A stretch of DNA of 42,028 bases, from positions 1 through 42,028 of the IMG/VR virus record IMGVR_UViG_3300030329_004056. One strand, written 5' to 3'. Source of the stretch: a virus. Below, one piece after another: positions 16,897-23,127 of this stretch. The translations under genes were made by a program, and so were the position numbers. Position 1 is the first letter of the stretch. The number at the start of each line of letters is the position of its first letter. The notes under the pieces were generated by a model. That model was not told the origin of the DNA. It saw only the letters and a list, made by a program, of their open reading frames with translations, and did not search any database.

Positions 16897-17027
16897 CGTT
16901 CGGACACGGGTATGAGATTCAAAAATCCTTCTTACTTCGGGTATTGGTTTTTACTCTCCCCAGAGAAAACCCCTACGAAATCTAATCAGGAAATTTCGAT
17001 GCTCCTCTTGGTTGTCGTGTCCGAACG
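16897..17027 (-). ncRNA. candidate structured RNA with a long closing stem and inner hairpins
   Basis: In the only sizeable gap of the leftward operon (16772-17032), a perfect 12-bp inverted repeat CGTTCGGACACG (16897-16908) / CGTGTCCGAACG (17016-17027) encloses three nested hairpins. These are 16976-16981 with 16993-16998 (6 bp); 16946-16951 with 16966-16971 continued by 16954-16957 with 16962-16965 (10 bp, loop of four C on the + strand); and a weak one at 16916-16927. No ORF fills the segment. This is the plan of a multibranched RNA. The minus strand is preferred because the operon runs that way and one extra wobble pair forms there. Confidence 0.5.
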
Positions 17028-17032
17028 CATTT

Positions 17033-17245
17033 TCATGATAAAAACTTTTTAATCCCTCTGCAGGATAAAACAGCTCTAAGTCCAGGTATTAATCTTAATG
17101 TTTGAAAGTCTTTTTCAGACCACAAACGTTTAGATCCATGCCCCTTAGGAGGAACAGTCGCTTCGATATAACCACGTTCCGTCCATGTAACAATTTCACG
17201 CACAGAAACGCCTAAGCGCTTAGCTACTTGAGGGGTAGTCATCAT
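17033..17245 (-). CDS. MerR/excisionase-like HTH DNA-binding protein
   Basis: A 70-residue protein with a winged-helix start typical of MerR or excisionase domains: MTTPQVAKRLGVSVREIVTWTERGYIEA, then a basic wing (PPKGHGSKRLWSEKDF). It overlaps the Sak4-like ATPase stop. It is followed immediately by the candidate structured RNA, so it could regulate that segment or the operon. There is no effector domain, so it is a simple DNA binder. There is no integrase in the window, so an excisionase role is unlikely. Confidence 0.75.
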   Translation of the reverse strand: MMTTPQVAKRLGVSVREIVTWTERGYIEATVPPKGHGSKRLWSEKDFQTLRLIPGLRAVLSCRGIKKFLS

Positions 17246-18006
17246 GAGTATGACTTACTAAAGTCTTGTGGAATCTTTGCATCAAGATCATGTCTTGAGC
17301 GCGCTACAAACTGTCCAGTAGCTTTCGTATGCCAGTGAAAAGTTCGTTTATCAGCCTTGCCTTCAGCCTTTGCGTACAGGACTTCATCAAAGTAACGCGG
17401 CAAAGCTATAGCAAGAGAGCGTTGAAGTGCTGGCCCTGCGGAACTCAAACCGGTTACTTCGTCTTGAACTTTAGACGCCTCGTGGCAGATCACAATCGTA
17501 TGCTTATCCAGTCCGATAATGCCTCGAATTAAGTTCTCTCCCAAATGAGCAATCATACCATACTCAGATTGGGTTGGAGGGCTATCTCGACTGGAGCGAG
17601 AATTCCCCCCACGACCATTATCAATGAACCACTGCATAGTTCTATCTTGAATGCCCTTAATGAGGGTTGTGAATGAATCAACTACGATTGTCTTAACCTC
17701 ATCTAAGGCGATCAAATCTTGTTTTTCTTTTTTACCTGCAGCTAGGTCCTCTAAAAAGTCTCGAGCCTGATCGTACATTACGGGTTTTTTTCTAAGTTCG
17801 ATATCGAATTGAACAATGGTACCTAAATCCGTTTTGCGTAAATGCCTGGAACCTCGGTCAAAGTCCAAGATCAGAGCAGGTAGCATAGCCTCGGGCAACG
17901 TTTGAAGTGCAAAAGTCTTCCCTGAACCTGTGTCACCGTAGATCAAAAAGTTTATCGGCCCAGATTCGTTTGGGGAGGGTTCGTCGTTTGTCTTAATTAT
18001 CCTCAA
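17242..18006 (-). CDS. Sak4-like RecA-fold ATPase
   Basis: Walker A GDTGSGKT lies about 24 residues from the preferred start, Walker B is TIVVDSF, and a later strand reads TIVICHEAS. This is the compact RecA core of phage Sak4-type single-strand annealing recombinases (about 250 residues). I prefer the TTG at 18006, which has GGGAGA at good distance and overlaps the upstream TGA. A TTG at 18027 is also possible. It lies between a Cas4-like nuclease and, downstream, a DUF669-like protein: a common phage recombination set that resects ends and pairs homologous single strands. Confidence 0.75.
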   Translation of the reverse strand: MRIIKTNDEPSPNESGPINFLIYGDTGSGKTFALQTLPEAMLPALILDFDRGSRHLRKTDLGTIVQFDIELRKKPVMYDQARDFLEDLAAGKKEKQDLIALDEVKTIVVDSFTTLIKGIQDRTMQWFIDNGRGGNSRSSRDSPPTQSEYGMIAHLGENLIRGIIGLDKHTIVICHEASKVQDEVTGLSSAGPALQRSLAIALPRYFDEVLYAKAEGKADKRTFHWHTKATGQFVARSRHDLDAKIPQDFSKSYS

Positions 18007-18896
18007 TTTCGCTCTCCCGGGTCCCAAGGAAGTTCGGCATAACCCGCCTCAATCACTCGGGGTTGAGTTTTTGGTCCTGCTGTGCAAAGTTGATGGTAGG
18101 CACATAAGCGTCCGAATTGAGTACAAGCGTCGTGACCGTATTTAGGAAGACTGCCTAATTTCCAAGCTGTCAACATCATTTCTGCAGTCGTTTTAATATC
18201 AAGAATCCACTCATCAGCACAGTGATCGTTCACAATAATTTCAGGTCGAAGGAACTCACTTGGGGGTTTGGTGCGTGTGACCCCCACTATGTCTGCTTCG
18301 ACTGTTACTGCGTCCTCGATCCCGTAGAAGTCTCGGATAATCACGCCATAGCCTGTGAGTTGGTTCGATAGTTCGTAAGCCATTGGCGTAAACATAGTTA
18401 TGTAGCCTAAGGTTTTATGATCGAGAACCTTTAATTTATCCCGAACTTTAATCAACTTGTCGATTGCGCCTACGTATTCCAGTATCCAGCCATCTTCTAA
18501 AGTGATTGGCATGTTCACAAGAATCTCGTTGTCGATCAGTTCAGTGTGTTCTAGTTCGTTTTCGTAAATTAAAGCATAATCGTGTAGATCTTGAATGCCT
18601 CGTCCAACGGTCTTACGATTTTTTGGGTCTTCGGCAAGCCCTTCTGCGGCTTTTTCGAACACTGTGATTGTTGCGTTCAGATCACCAGTCTCGTAGAGCG
18701 TGTCCATTGCTGCATGCCAGGCAATCCCATAATGAAGAGCCAGTGGTGGATGCTCGGATTCAGACTCGGTTTTTGGCACAAGGTGTAAAATGTGCTTCCA
18801 ACCAAACTCAGCGGGACAGCGACGAAATGCACTGAGCGCTGTATTGTCAAGACGAATGATCTTTTCGCTGGGATTAATCCCGGTTCGAGTGTTCAT
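18003..18896 (-). CDS. Cas4/RecB-like PD-(D/E)XK nuclease with Fe-S site
   Basis: A 297-residue nuclease. It opens with ALSAFRRCPAEFGWKH, containing Cys27. H61 lies in GIAWHAAMD, D145 in VGAIDKLIK, the catalytic D159-H-K161 in VLDHKT, and a QLTGY motif follows. Near the C-terminus three cysteines are spaced C-x6-C-x5-C (CTQFGRLCAYHQLC). With Cys27 this is the four-cysteine pattern that holds a 4Fe-4S cluster in Cas4- and AddB-type nucleases. It probably resects DNA ends for the adjacent Sak4-like ATPase. It overlaps genes on both sides. Confidence 0.85.
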   Translation of the reverse strand: MNTRTGINPSEKIIRLDNTALSAFRRCPAEFGWKHILHLVPKTESESEHPPLALHYGIAWHAAMDTLYETGDLNATITVFEKAAEGLAEDPKNRKTVGRGIQDLHDYALIYENELEHTELIDNEILVNMPITLEDGWILEYVGAIDKLIKVRDKLKVLDHKTLGYITMFTPMAYELSNQLTGYGVIIRDFYGIEDAVTVEADIVGVTRTKPPSEFLRPEIIVNDHCADEWILDIKTTAEMMLTAWKLGSLPKYGHDACTQFGRLCAYHQLCTAGPKTQPRVIEAGYAELPWDPGERN

Positions 18897-19117
18897 TTTT
18901 TAGCCCAACCTGTAATAAATTCTCCGGGCTTACGGCCTTGAAGATTGATTGTGCCGTCTTTCTTAACTATACCCCCCGAAGTAGGCTGAACAAATTCCCC
19001 CTCACGGTCTACCCAACCCCCAGAATTTTTTCGAGGGCGAACTAAATTCGCTTTAGAAGGCTCTTCACCGTCAGGTAAGACTCTTACCAAAACGCCTTTG
19101 TATGTTTTATTACTCAT
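18893..19117 (-). CDS. small unknown protein
   Basis: A 74-residue basic, Gly-rich protein (KTYKGVLVRVLPDGEEPSKA, NSGGWVDREGEFVQPTSGG) with short predicted strands and no motif. It overlaps the Cas4-like gene by ATGA and the gene before it in the same way, so it is translated with them. Function unknown. No member of the recombination set that I recognise has this pattern. Confidence 0.6.
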   Translation of the reverse strand: MSNKTYKGVLVRVLPDGEEPSKANLVRPRKNSGGWVDREGEFVQPTSGGIVKKDGTINLQGRKPGEFITGWAKK

Positions 19118-19482
19118 GTTGGTGCTCCCTCTGATTTTTCCCGCTTTTTTCGTTGAGCAGGGGTTTCAATTCCGTAACGTTCGCAAAGTTTCTTGAACGA
19201 TGATCCCCCGGAATGACCCATTAATGCCCTGGCGGCTTGTGCATTTGTTTTGTACATACGAGCCGCACGTTCGGTAGCTTCTTTCGTGTATTTAGACTCC
19301 AATCTTTTACCCTTCTTCTTTTGGGCCTTAAGTGCCATAACAGAGTTACGTAAGGCGTCATTCTTGATAAGGGTTTTAGATATGCCCCACTTTGACATAG
19401 GAGCTACAGGAATGATCAAGTTCTCGTATACTTTGTCCGATGTGATCATCGAAAGCTTGTGCGGTAGCCCTTTGTTGCTCAT
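19114..19482 (-). CDS. basic helical protein, possible DNA binder
   Basis: A 122-residue, Lys/Arg-rich protein. A basic helix (ALKAQKKKGKRLESKYTKEA) precedes an HTH-like stretch, NAQAARALMGHSGGSSFKKLCERYGIETP. In that stretch a conserved-looking Gly/Ser turn separates two helices, and the end is again basic (AQRKKREK). DNA binding is likely from charge and helix pattern, but the family is not recognised. It overlaps its neighbours at both ends. Confidence 0.55.
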   Translation of the reverse strand: MSNKGLPHKLSMITSDKVYENLIIPVAPMSKWGISKTLIKNDALRNSVMALKAQKKKGKRLESKYTKEATERAARMYKTNAQAARALMGHSGGSSFKKLCERYGIETPAQRKKREKSEGAPT

Positions 19483-19727
19483 TTAGGCACTTCAGATCGC
19501 TTGTTTTGAGTCGGTAATGGAGGGTTCATTCCCATAACGTCGCGAAGGGCTTCTTTTACGACTTCATAAAGCATTTCACGCATACTATCTTGAGCAGCTT
19601 TTGTTTCTGCATCATTCTGCCGTTGGTGGGCGACCTTTACGCAGAGACAAGAATCTTTTATGCCGTCGTATTCTAAGTTCCCGGTGCCTTTACACAACGA
19701 ACATTGCTTGTCTTGGAGTTCAGTCAT
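19479..19727 (-). CDS. small zinc-binding protein with a DnaJ-type cysteine motif
   Basis: An 82-residue protein with C9-x2-C12-K-G-T-G (a single DnaJ-style CxxCxGxG unit) and C27-L-C29, enough for one zinc ion. A helix follows (AAQDSMREMLYEVVKEALRDVM) and then a Pro/Lys tail. Such one-knuckle proteins are frequent in phage early operons and often contact DNA, RNA or host proteins. The specific role is unknown. It is coupled to both neighbours by ATGA overlaps. Confidence 0.6.
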   Translation of the reverse strand: MTELQDKQCSLCKGTGNLEYDGIKDSCLCVKVAHQRQNDAETKAAQDSMREMLYEVVKEALRDVMGMNPPLPTQNKRSEVPK

Positions 19728-19954
19728 ACTGAGCGCTTGAGTTCGTCTTCGATGATTTCAGTATCTTCAGCAATCGACGGGATACCCAAGGATAGACTCT
19801 CACCCCCTGTCCACAATCTTCCTTCATGCAAAATTACTGATCCGGCAGACTCTATGAGTGCGTGAGGCCAGTCTAAGCGACGAGCCATAGTTCGATGAGT
19901 AGTGTTCGAATCGAACAAAATTATCGGGCCCTGGCGATGCCTTATATATTTCAT
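19724..19954 (-). CDS. small unknown protein
   Basis: A 76-residue protein (MKYIRHRQGPIILFDSNTTH ... ALIESAGSVILHEGRLWTGG) with alternating strand and loop character and an acidic end. It has no cysteine, membrane segment or nucleotide-binding motif. It lies in the run of small early genes and overlaps both neighbours by four bases. Function unknown. Confidence 0.55.
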   Translation of the reverse strand: MKYIRHRQGPIILFDSNTTHRTMARRLDWPHALIESAGSVILHEGRLWTGGESLSLGIPSIAEDTEIIEDELKRSV

Positions 19955-20163
19955 ATATCATTTGCTCGATGATGTTTAAATTCGTTTAGCTGCTGTTTCA
20001 AACGCCTGATCATAAAGCGCATCGAATGATACTCTTCATCATCATTAAAGAATGCAGGTCGATCTCCTACCGCATTTTGAGCCTCTGCCTCAATGTGTTC
20101 GAAAATCTTGAGCGCAACAATTGTCTCCTTATGGTCAAGAGTCACTGGGGGCGGTGATATCAT
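19951..20163 (-). CDS. small helical unknown protein
   Basis: A 70-residue protein, mostly helical, starting at the ATG at 20163 with GAGGAG seven bases upstream, one of the better ribosome sites in the operon. It has a His/Lys/Glu-rich helix (DHKETIVALKIFEHIEAEAQ) and a C-terminal basic helix (RFMIRRLKQQLNEFKHHRA). No motif was recognised. A gap of about 130 bases without a gene separates it from the zinc-ribbon protein before it. Confidence 0.6.
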   Translation of the reverse strand: MISPPPVTLDHKETIVALKIFEHIEAEAQNAVGDRPAFFNDDEEYHSMRFMIRRLKQQLNEFKHHRANDI

Positions 20164-20294
20164 GGCTATCTCCTCGGGTGAGCATGTAAGCCGTCCTAAA
20201 AACGAGGTTGGCGAGGTGGGCCTTTCTGGCGTTAACTTTATTAATCCCTATCCTCTTGCGCCGCCTTCGATGAGACTACCAACCCTTGCTTTGG

Positions 20295-20543
20295 CTATCC
20301 TACGATTTCCTTCCAAAACTGCGCGAATCGAGCTTCGAGTTTTAGAATCTTGTTCGCACGATCCATGTCGATTTCAAGAGTAGACCAACGAGATCGGCAT
20401 TGTGTACACTCGATACGTCGGTAAACTCCGTGAACTTCACGACGAGTGTTAATTCGTTTTCCAGATTCGCCACATTCAGGGCAAATCCTACAATCATTCG
20501 CTATAATTCGCTCAGAGCGAGAGAGTTCGGGTGTTTCGGTCAC
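20295..20543 (-). CDS. NrdR-like zinc-ribbon protein
   Basis: An 82-residue protein with GTG start; GAGG lies nine bases before it. The core C21-x2-C24 ... C46-x2-C49, with TRREVHGVYRRIECTQCRSRWSTLE, strongly resembles the zinc ribbon of the ribonucleotide reductase repressor NrdR (two CxxC pairs, RRR region, then FTTFE). The ATP-cone domain of NrdR is missing; a basic helix replaces it. It may bind DNA as a small regulator. There is no ribonucleotide reductase in the window. Confidence 0.6.
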   Translation of the reverse strand: MTETPELSRSERIIANDCRICPECGESGKRINTRREVHGVYRRIECTQCRSRWSTLEIDMDRANKILKLEARFAQFWKEIVG

Positions 20544-20547
20544 TCCT

Positions 20548-20832
20548 TTAATCCTCGCTCATTTCGTGGTCAGGATAGGCCCTGTCTTCATACTTTTCCT
20601 CTTCGATCTGCTTAAGAAGTTCCTGTTCATCCTCGGCAGACAGGTAGTCCCATAGATCAATGGATTTTGTTTTTGACTTAGACTGGAAGCGTGGCTTATA
20701 GGTCAACCAAACACTTACGATCTCTGTTTCGTGGGGATCTGGAGGCTGTAGGGCGTCACCCTTGTAACCCTTGGTTACGGTGAAGTCTACGTCAACATTA
20801 AGCTCTATGGTGGTAGTCAACCGGCCCTTCAT
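20548..20832 (-). CDS. first gene of the leftward operon, unknown
   Basis: A 94-residue acidic protein. The N-terminal half looks like beta strands (RLTTTIELNVDVDFTVTKGY, TEIVSVWLTYKPRF). The C-terminal half is a charged helix (SAEDEQELLKQIEEEKYEDR). Its ATG at 20832 has AAGGTG upstream and lies about 130 bases after the predicted start of the main leftward transcript. As the first product of the early operon it is a candidate early host-interaction protein, but nothing in the sequence names a target. Confidence 0.6.
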   Translation of the reverse strand: MKGRLTTTIELNVDVDFTVTKGYKGDALQPPDPHETEIVSVWLTYKPRFQSKSKTKSIDLWDYLSAEDEQELLKQIEEEKYEDRAYPDHEMSED

Positions 20833-20969
20833 TTTACACCTTCATCGCGTGATAGAGATGAATAGGGAGGTTGCCGGGGGGAGACTAGGAAAGATAAAAG
20901 GGCCAGACAGAGGGCTGCCCTGTTATCAACACACACGCCGGAGAAGCGTCTCTCCCCCCGACGAGTATC

Positions 20970-20998
20970 AACATACAACGGCATATGACCCACGTCAA
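20970..20998 (-). promoter_or_regulatory. sigma70-like promoter of the leftward operon
   Basis: On the reverse strand TTGACG (20998-20993) and TATGTT (20975-20970) are separated by exactly 17 bp. Transcription would begin near 20963 and run into the gene at 20832. This is one of the two best promoters seen in the window. Confidence 0.7.
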
Positions 20999-21095
20999 GT
21001 AGAAAAACACCTCTGTGCCTAACTTTTTCCTTTTCCCTTGCTTTTATCTGTTTTGTCTGGTAGACTCGAGAGCGCTGATAGATAGGGGAAAGTTT

Positions 21096-21109
21096 TGTGT
21101 TCGAACACA
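21096..21109. promoter_or_regulatory. perfect 14-bp palindrome, operator candidate
   Basis: TGTGTTCGAACACA is fully self-complementary. It lies in the divergent control region, between the leftward promoter and the helicase leader, where a repressor could control both directions. The binding protein is unknown; the small HTH protein at 17033-17245 is one candidate. Confidence 0.5.
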
Positions 21110-21178
21110 CCCCTTTTTCTTTTCAGCACCCTGGAGCCGTGACTGGTCTGATCCCCCGTCGCGTGCTGGTGTTCCCTC

Positions 21179-21221
21179 GACAGGGAAGGTTCGGAACCTA
21201 TGCAACCGGGCCTTCCCTGTC
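21179..21221 (+). promoter_or_regulatory. hairpin in the leader of the helicase gene
   Basis: A perfect 11-bp stem (GACAGGGAAGG at 21179-21189 with CCTTCCCTGTC at 21211-21221) encloses a further small palindrome (GGTTCGGAACC, 21188-21198) that competes with its base. It ends 26 bases before the TTG start. There is no T-run, so a control of translation or RNA stability is more likely than termination. Confidence 0.45.
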
Positions 21222-21247
21222 ACTCTCTAGCATAGGAAGAGATACTA

Positions 21248-22309
21248 TTGCCTCAATCGCTTGTTACTCCTGCTTCAGAAACAGAGTCCAAAGAAGTAGA
21301 CTGGCTTTGGGAGCCCTATATACCAAGAGCCTTTGTTACTGTATCTGCGGGGCCCAAGTGGGCGGGAAAGACGTGGGCTCACTTAGCTATAGCAACGGGC
21401 TTAGCGAACGGATATGGGCTTCCTGACGGCGATACGCAAGATCCTTTGAACATTGGTTGGATATCTTCTGAAGACCCCATAGAATACGTTCTGCGCCCGC
21501 GACTAGACTCCTTAGGGGCTGACCTAAGCCGCTTCTTTCTTCGGTATGGAGCTTTGGGACTGGATACGGGGATTATCAAACGGATCGAACAAACGATCAA
21601 GGACCGTGACCTGGATCTCCTGGTCCTGGACCCGCTGATGAGTTTTCTTCCGTCCGGTAAACGTTCGATCAGTTCGGAAGATATGCGAGCAGTATTGGAC
21701 CCCCTCGGAGAGATTGCTTACAAGCATCATATGGGAGTTCTGGTGATTACTCATATTTCAAAGCAGCCTTACGGAGAAGCTTTGGATAGAATTTCAGGGT
21801 CTGGGCAAATCACTGCTCAGGCCCGTTCTGTTCTTTTGGCTGACAAAGATCCCGATAAGCCTACTGAAGAGCGCGCGAGAATACTCGTACATGCAGGAAC
21901 TAATCTTGCGCGTCCCGGTAAAGCGTGGCCGTATACTTTACCTGATGAAACCATTGGCGAAGGGTTCGAATGGGGTGAAGAGTCTTCGGATACCAGTGCT
22001 GATAGACTGTTCGGACTCGATAAAGAAGATGTAAGCGACGACCTAAAGGGAGCAAGTGCAACAGCAGCAAAGTTCTTACGTGCAGAGTGTTCGAAAGATT
22101 GGGTTGCGGCGGAGGATATCAAGATTAAGGCGGAACAAATGGGTATTTCGAAGCGCACTATCGAACGTATCGCTGGAAAGTACTGTAATCGACGACGTGC
22201 CGGAGTAGGAACAACCAAGCAGCGTGTCTATTGGCGTTGGGCTGACTCGGACAATACAGATGAATCGGCTCCAAATAACGTGGTTCCTATAACAAGTAGT
22301 AATTCTTAG
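21248..22309 (+). CDS. RepA-like (AAA_25) replicative helicase ATPase
   Basis: A 353-residue protein starting with TTG, AGGAAGAG upstream. The RecA-type core has Walker A GPKWAGKT (about residues 35-42), Walker B LLVLDPL, and VLVITHISK, as in RepA-family hexameric helicases. The last 70 residues look like a winged helix (WVAAEDIKIKAEQMGISKRT then IERIAGKY). That plan, helicase core plus DNA-binding tail, suits an initiator-helicase. Directly after it come ten iterons. No separate helicase loader or primase was found in the window. It stands alone on the + strand between two leftward blocks. Confidence 0.8.
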   Translation: MPQSLVTPASETESKEVDWLWEPYIPRAFVTVSAGPKWAGKTWAHLAIATGLANGYGLPDGDTQDPLNIGWISSEDPIEYVLRPRLDSLGADLSRFFLRYGALGLDTGIIKRIEQTIKDRDLDLLVLDPLMSFLPSGKRSISSEDMRAVLDPLGEIAYKHHMGVLVITHISKQPYGEALDRISGSGQITAQARSVLLADKDPDKPTEERARILVHAGTNLARPGKAWPYTLPDETIGEGFEWGEESSDTSADRLFGLDKEDVSDDLKGASATAAKFLRAECSKDWVAAEDIKIKAEQMGISKRTIERIAGKYCNRRRAGVGTTKQRVYWRWADSDNTDESAPNNVVPITSSNS

Positions 22310-22316
22310 TACCAAG
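22305..22316. promoter_or_regulatory. operator-like near palindrome CTTAGTACCAAG
   Basis: This 12-bp sequence is one mismatch from a perfect palindrome and matches the pattern CTTRRTAYCAAG that also occurs at 26533-26544 and 29816-29827. It overlaps the helicase stop codon and lies 26 bp before the iteron array. The function is inferred from recurrence. Confidence 0.4.
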
Positions 22317-22342
22317 TGCCTTCAGTATTCTTACACCCATTT

Positions 22343-22550
22343 GGCGAGTACGGCGAATACGGCGAGTACGGGGCAAAATTCCTCGTACTCGCCATTTTTG
22401 GGGCATTTCCGAACACAATTTCCCTAAGTGCATATATCTATTGAATTTTGGCGAGTACCATAGTACCCGCCGTACTCGCCTTATATGGTATGTAGTAAAA
22501 AGAGGGTCTCTCGTACTCGCCAAAAATTTCTCGTACTCGCCGTACTCGCC
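22343..22550. repeat. ori: iteron array, probable replication origin
   Basis: Ten copies of a 9-bp unit occur in 208 bp. Forward GGCGAGTAC is at 22343, 22361 and 22450, and the variant GGCGAATAC at 22352. Reverse GTACTCGCC is at 22385, 22472, 22513, 22533 and 22542, and the variant GTACCCGCC at 22463. The first three are head-to-tail without gaps. AT-rich segments lie between groups. There is no gene here. A dense, both-strand iteron set directly after a RepA-like helicase gene is the classical layout of an iteron-controlled origin. The rest of 22310-22803 holds only the TTCG repeat and a terminator. Confidence 0.75.
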
Positions 22551-22716
22551 ACTTTTTCATAGGATCGAGGATTTTACGTACACTAAGTGGTACTAAGTAC
22601 GAACTTTTTTGGTTCCTAATGACGCCCGCGCGGGAAGTGTTCATCAAAAATCGCTATTTTCAATCCCCCTGGTCCCCTCCCCCAGGCCAGGTGCCCTGGC
22701 TCGAGCAAAAAATTTT

Positions 22717-22747
22717 TTCGTTCGGTTCGTTCGTTCGGTTCGTTCGG
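22717..22747 (+). repeat. TTCG-rich short tandem repeat
   Basis: Seven TTCG units in 31 bp form TTCGTTCGG, TTCG, TTCGTTCGG, TTCGTTCGG. The unit recurs singly just after the terminator and is frequent across 22.7-26.9 kb. It could be part of the origin region (a strand-opening or protein-binding element) or simple slippage. Confidence 0.6.
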
Positions 22748-22755
22748 ACATAAAA

Positions 22756-22789
22756 AAAACCCCTGATAAGATTTCTTATCAGGGGTTTT
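22756..22789 (-). terminator. strong intrinsic terminator of the leftward AAA+/JAMM module
   Basis: A perfect 15-bp stem (22756-22770 with 22775-22789, loop ATTT) is followed on the reverse strand by a run of T's (TTTTTTTTA when stem end and tail are counted). It lies 15 bases past the last leftward gene. On the + strand only four T's follow, so it works mainly leftward and shields the origin from transcription. Confidence 0.85.
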
Positions 22790-22803
22790 GATTCGTTCGG
22801 GGC

Positions 22804-22902
22804 TTAGCGCTTGCCTTTATCCTTCCAAGCCCTGCGAAGGGACCACATAAGGACCAGCCAGCAAGCGCCCTGAATATATGGAGTCAAGCTATCGGGGTTC
22901 AT
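22804..22902 (-). CDS. 32-residue small membrane-like peptide
   Basis: This gene starts at the ATG at 22902, which overlaps the TGA of the gene before it (ATGA), and ends at TAA 22806-22804 just before the terminator. The product has a hydrophobic stretch (YIQGACWLVLMWSLRRAW, about residues 9-26) and a basic end (KDKGKR), as in single-pass small membrane proteins. The coupled start supports it. A longer start at 22911 is possible. Confidence 0.5.
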   Translation of the reverse strand: MNPDSLTPYIQGACWLVLMWSLRRAWKDKGKR

Positions 22903-23060
22903 AGCTCCCATCCCTTGTAATGAGTCGGAAGGACTTCAACGCCTTGCTGGATACGCTGCTTGTTCGTTCGGCGATTCCATCGGTGGAAGGCAGTTCGAAG
23001 CCATCGGTGGTGATTTGTGGGCTTGTTACGGGTTGCGCTGCGCTGTTCGAGAGCATGCAT
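22899..23060 (-). CDS. 53-residue basic protein
   Basis: The ATG at 23060 has AAAGG about ten bases upstream. The product is rich in Arg, His, Trp and Gln (HHRWLRTAFHRWNRRTNKQR), strongly positive, and probably binds nucleic acid. Its stop overlaps the next start by ATGA, which argues for a real two-gene pair after the JAMM gene. A hairpin (23083-23118) lies between it and that gene. Function unknown. Confidence 0.5.
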   Translation of the reverse strand: MHALEQRSATRNKPTNHHRWLRTAFHRWNRRTNKQRIQQGVEVLPTHYKGWEL

Positions 23061-23082
23061 TGTATCAGACCTTTCTTTAAGG

Positions 23083-23118
23083 GGGAGAAGGCACCTAGTT
23101 AGAAGCGCGCCTTCTCCC
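23083..23118 (-). promoter_or_regulatory. intergenic hairpin after the JAMM gene
   Basis: A perfect 10-bp stem GGGAGAAGGC (23083-23092) / GCCTTCTCCC (23109-23118) lies between the JAMM gene and the 53-residue gene. There is no T-run, so RNA processing, a 3' stability element or partial termination is more likely than full termination. Its stem resembles that at 16018-16055. Confidence 0.5.
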
Positions 23119-23127
23119 GGGTTAGAA

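Larger units (their letters stand above)
20833..21247. promoter_or_regulatory. divergent control region between leftward operon and helicase
   Basis: This 415-bp gene-free stretch separates two divergent units. It holds a good leftward promoter (20998-20970), a 14-bp perfect palindrome (21096-21109), an 11-bp hairpin just before the helicase start (21179-21221) and a weak rightward promoter candidate (TTGCTT, 17 bp, TAGACT). A leftward frame of 93 codons exists (21110-20829), but its start lies upstream of the promoter, so I do not count it as a gene. Confidence 0.6.

Noticed and set aside
16897-17027. tRNA or group I intron in the structured segment
   Set aside because: The closing stem is too long for a tRNA, no anticodon or T-arm pattern appears, and there is no interrupted gene on both sides to be an intron host.
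17033-17245. Excisionase of a temperate phage
   Set aside because: The HTH is MerR/excisionase-like, but no integrase, attachment site or lysogeny repressor is visible in the window.
20829-21110. A 93-codon leftward frame whose stop overlaps the first operon gene by ATGA
   Set aside because: Its start lies upstream of the strong leftward promoter (20998-20970), so most of its 5' part would not be transcribed. The composition is unlike the neighbours, and opposite-strand frames of similar quality exist.
22609-22791. A 60-codon rightward frame across the TTCG repeat and terminator
   Set aside because: It runs through low-complexity repeat and a perfect terminator stem, and has no ribosome site.
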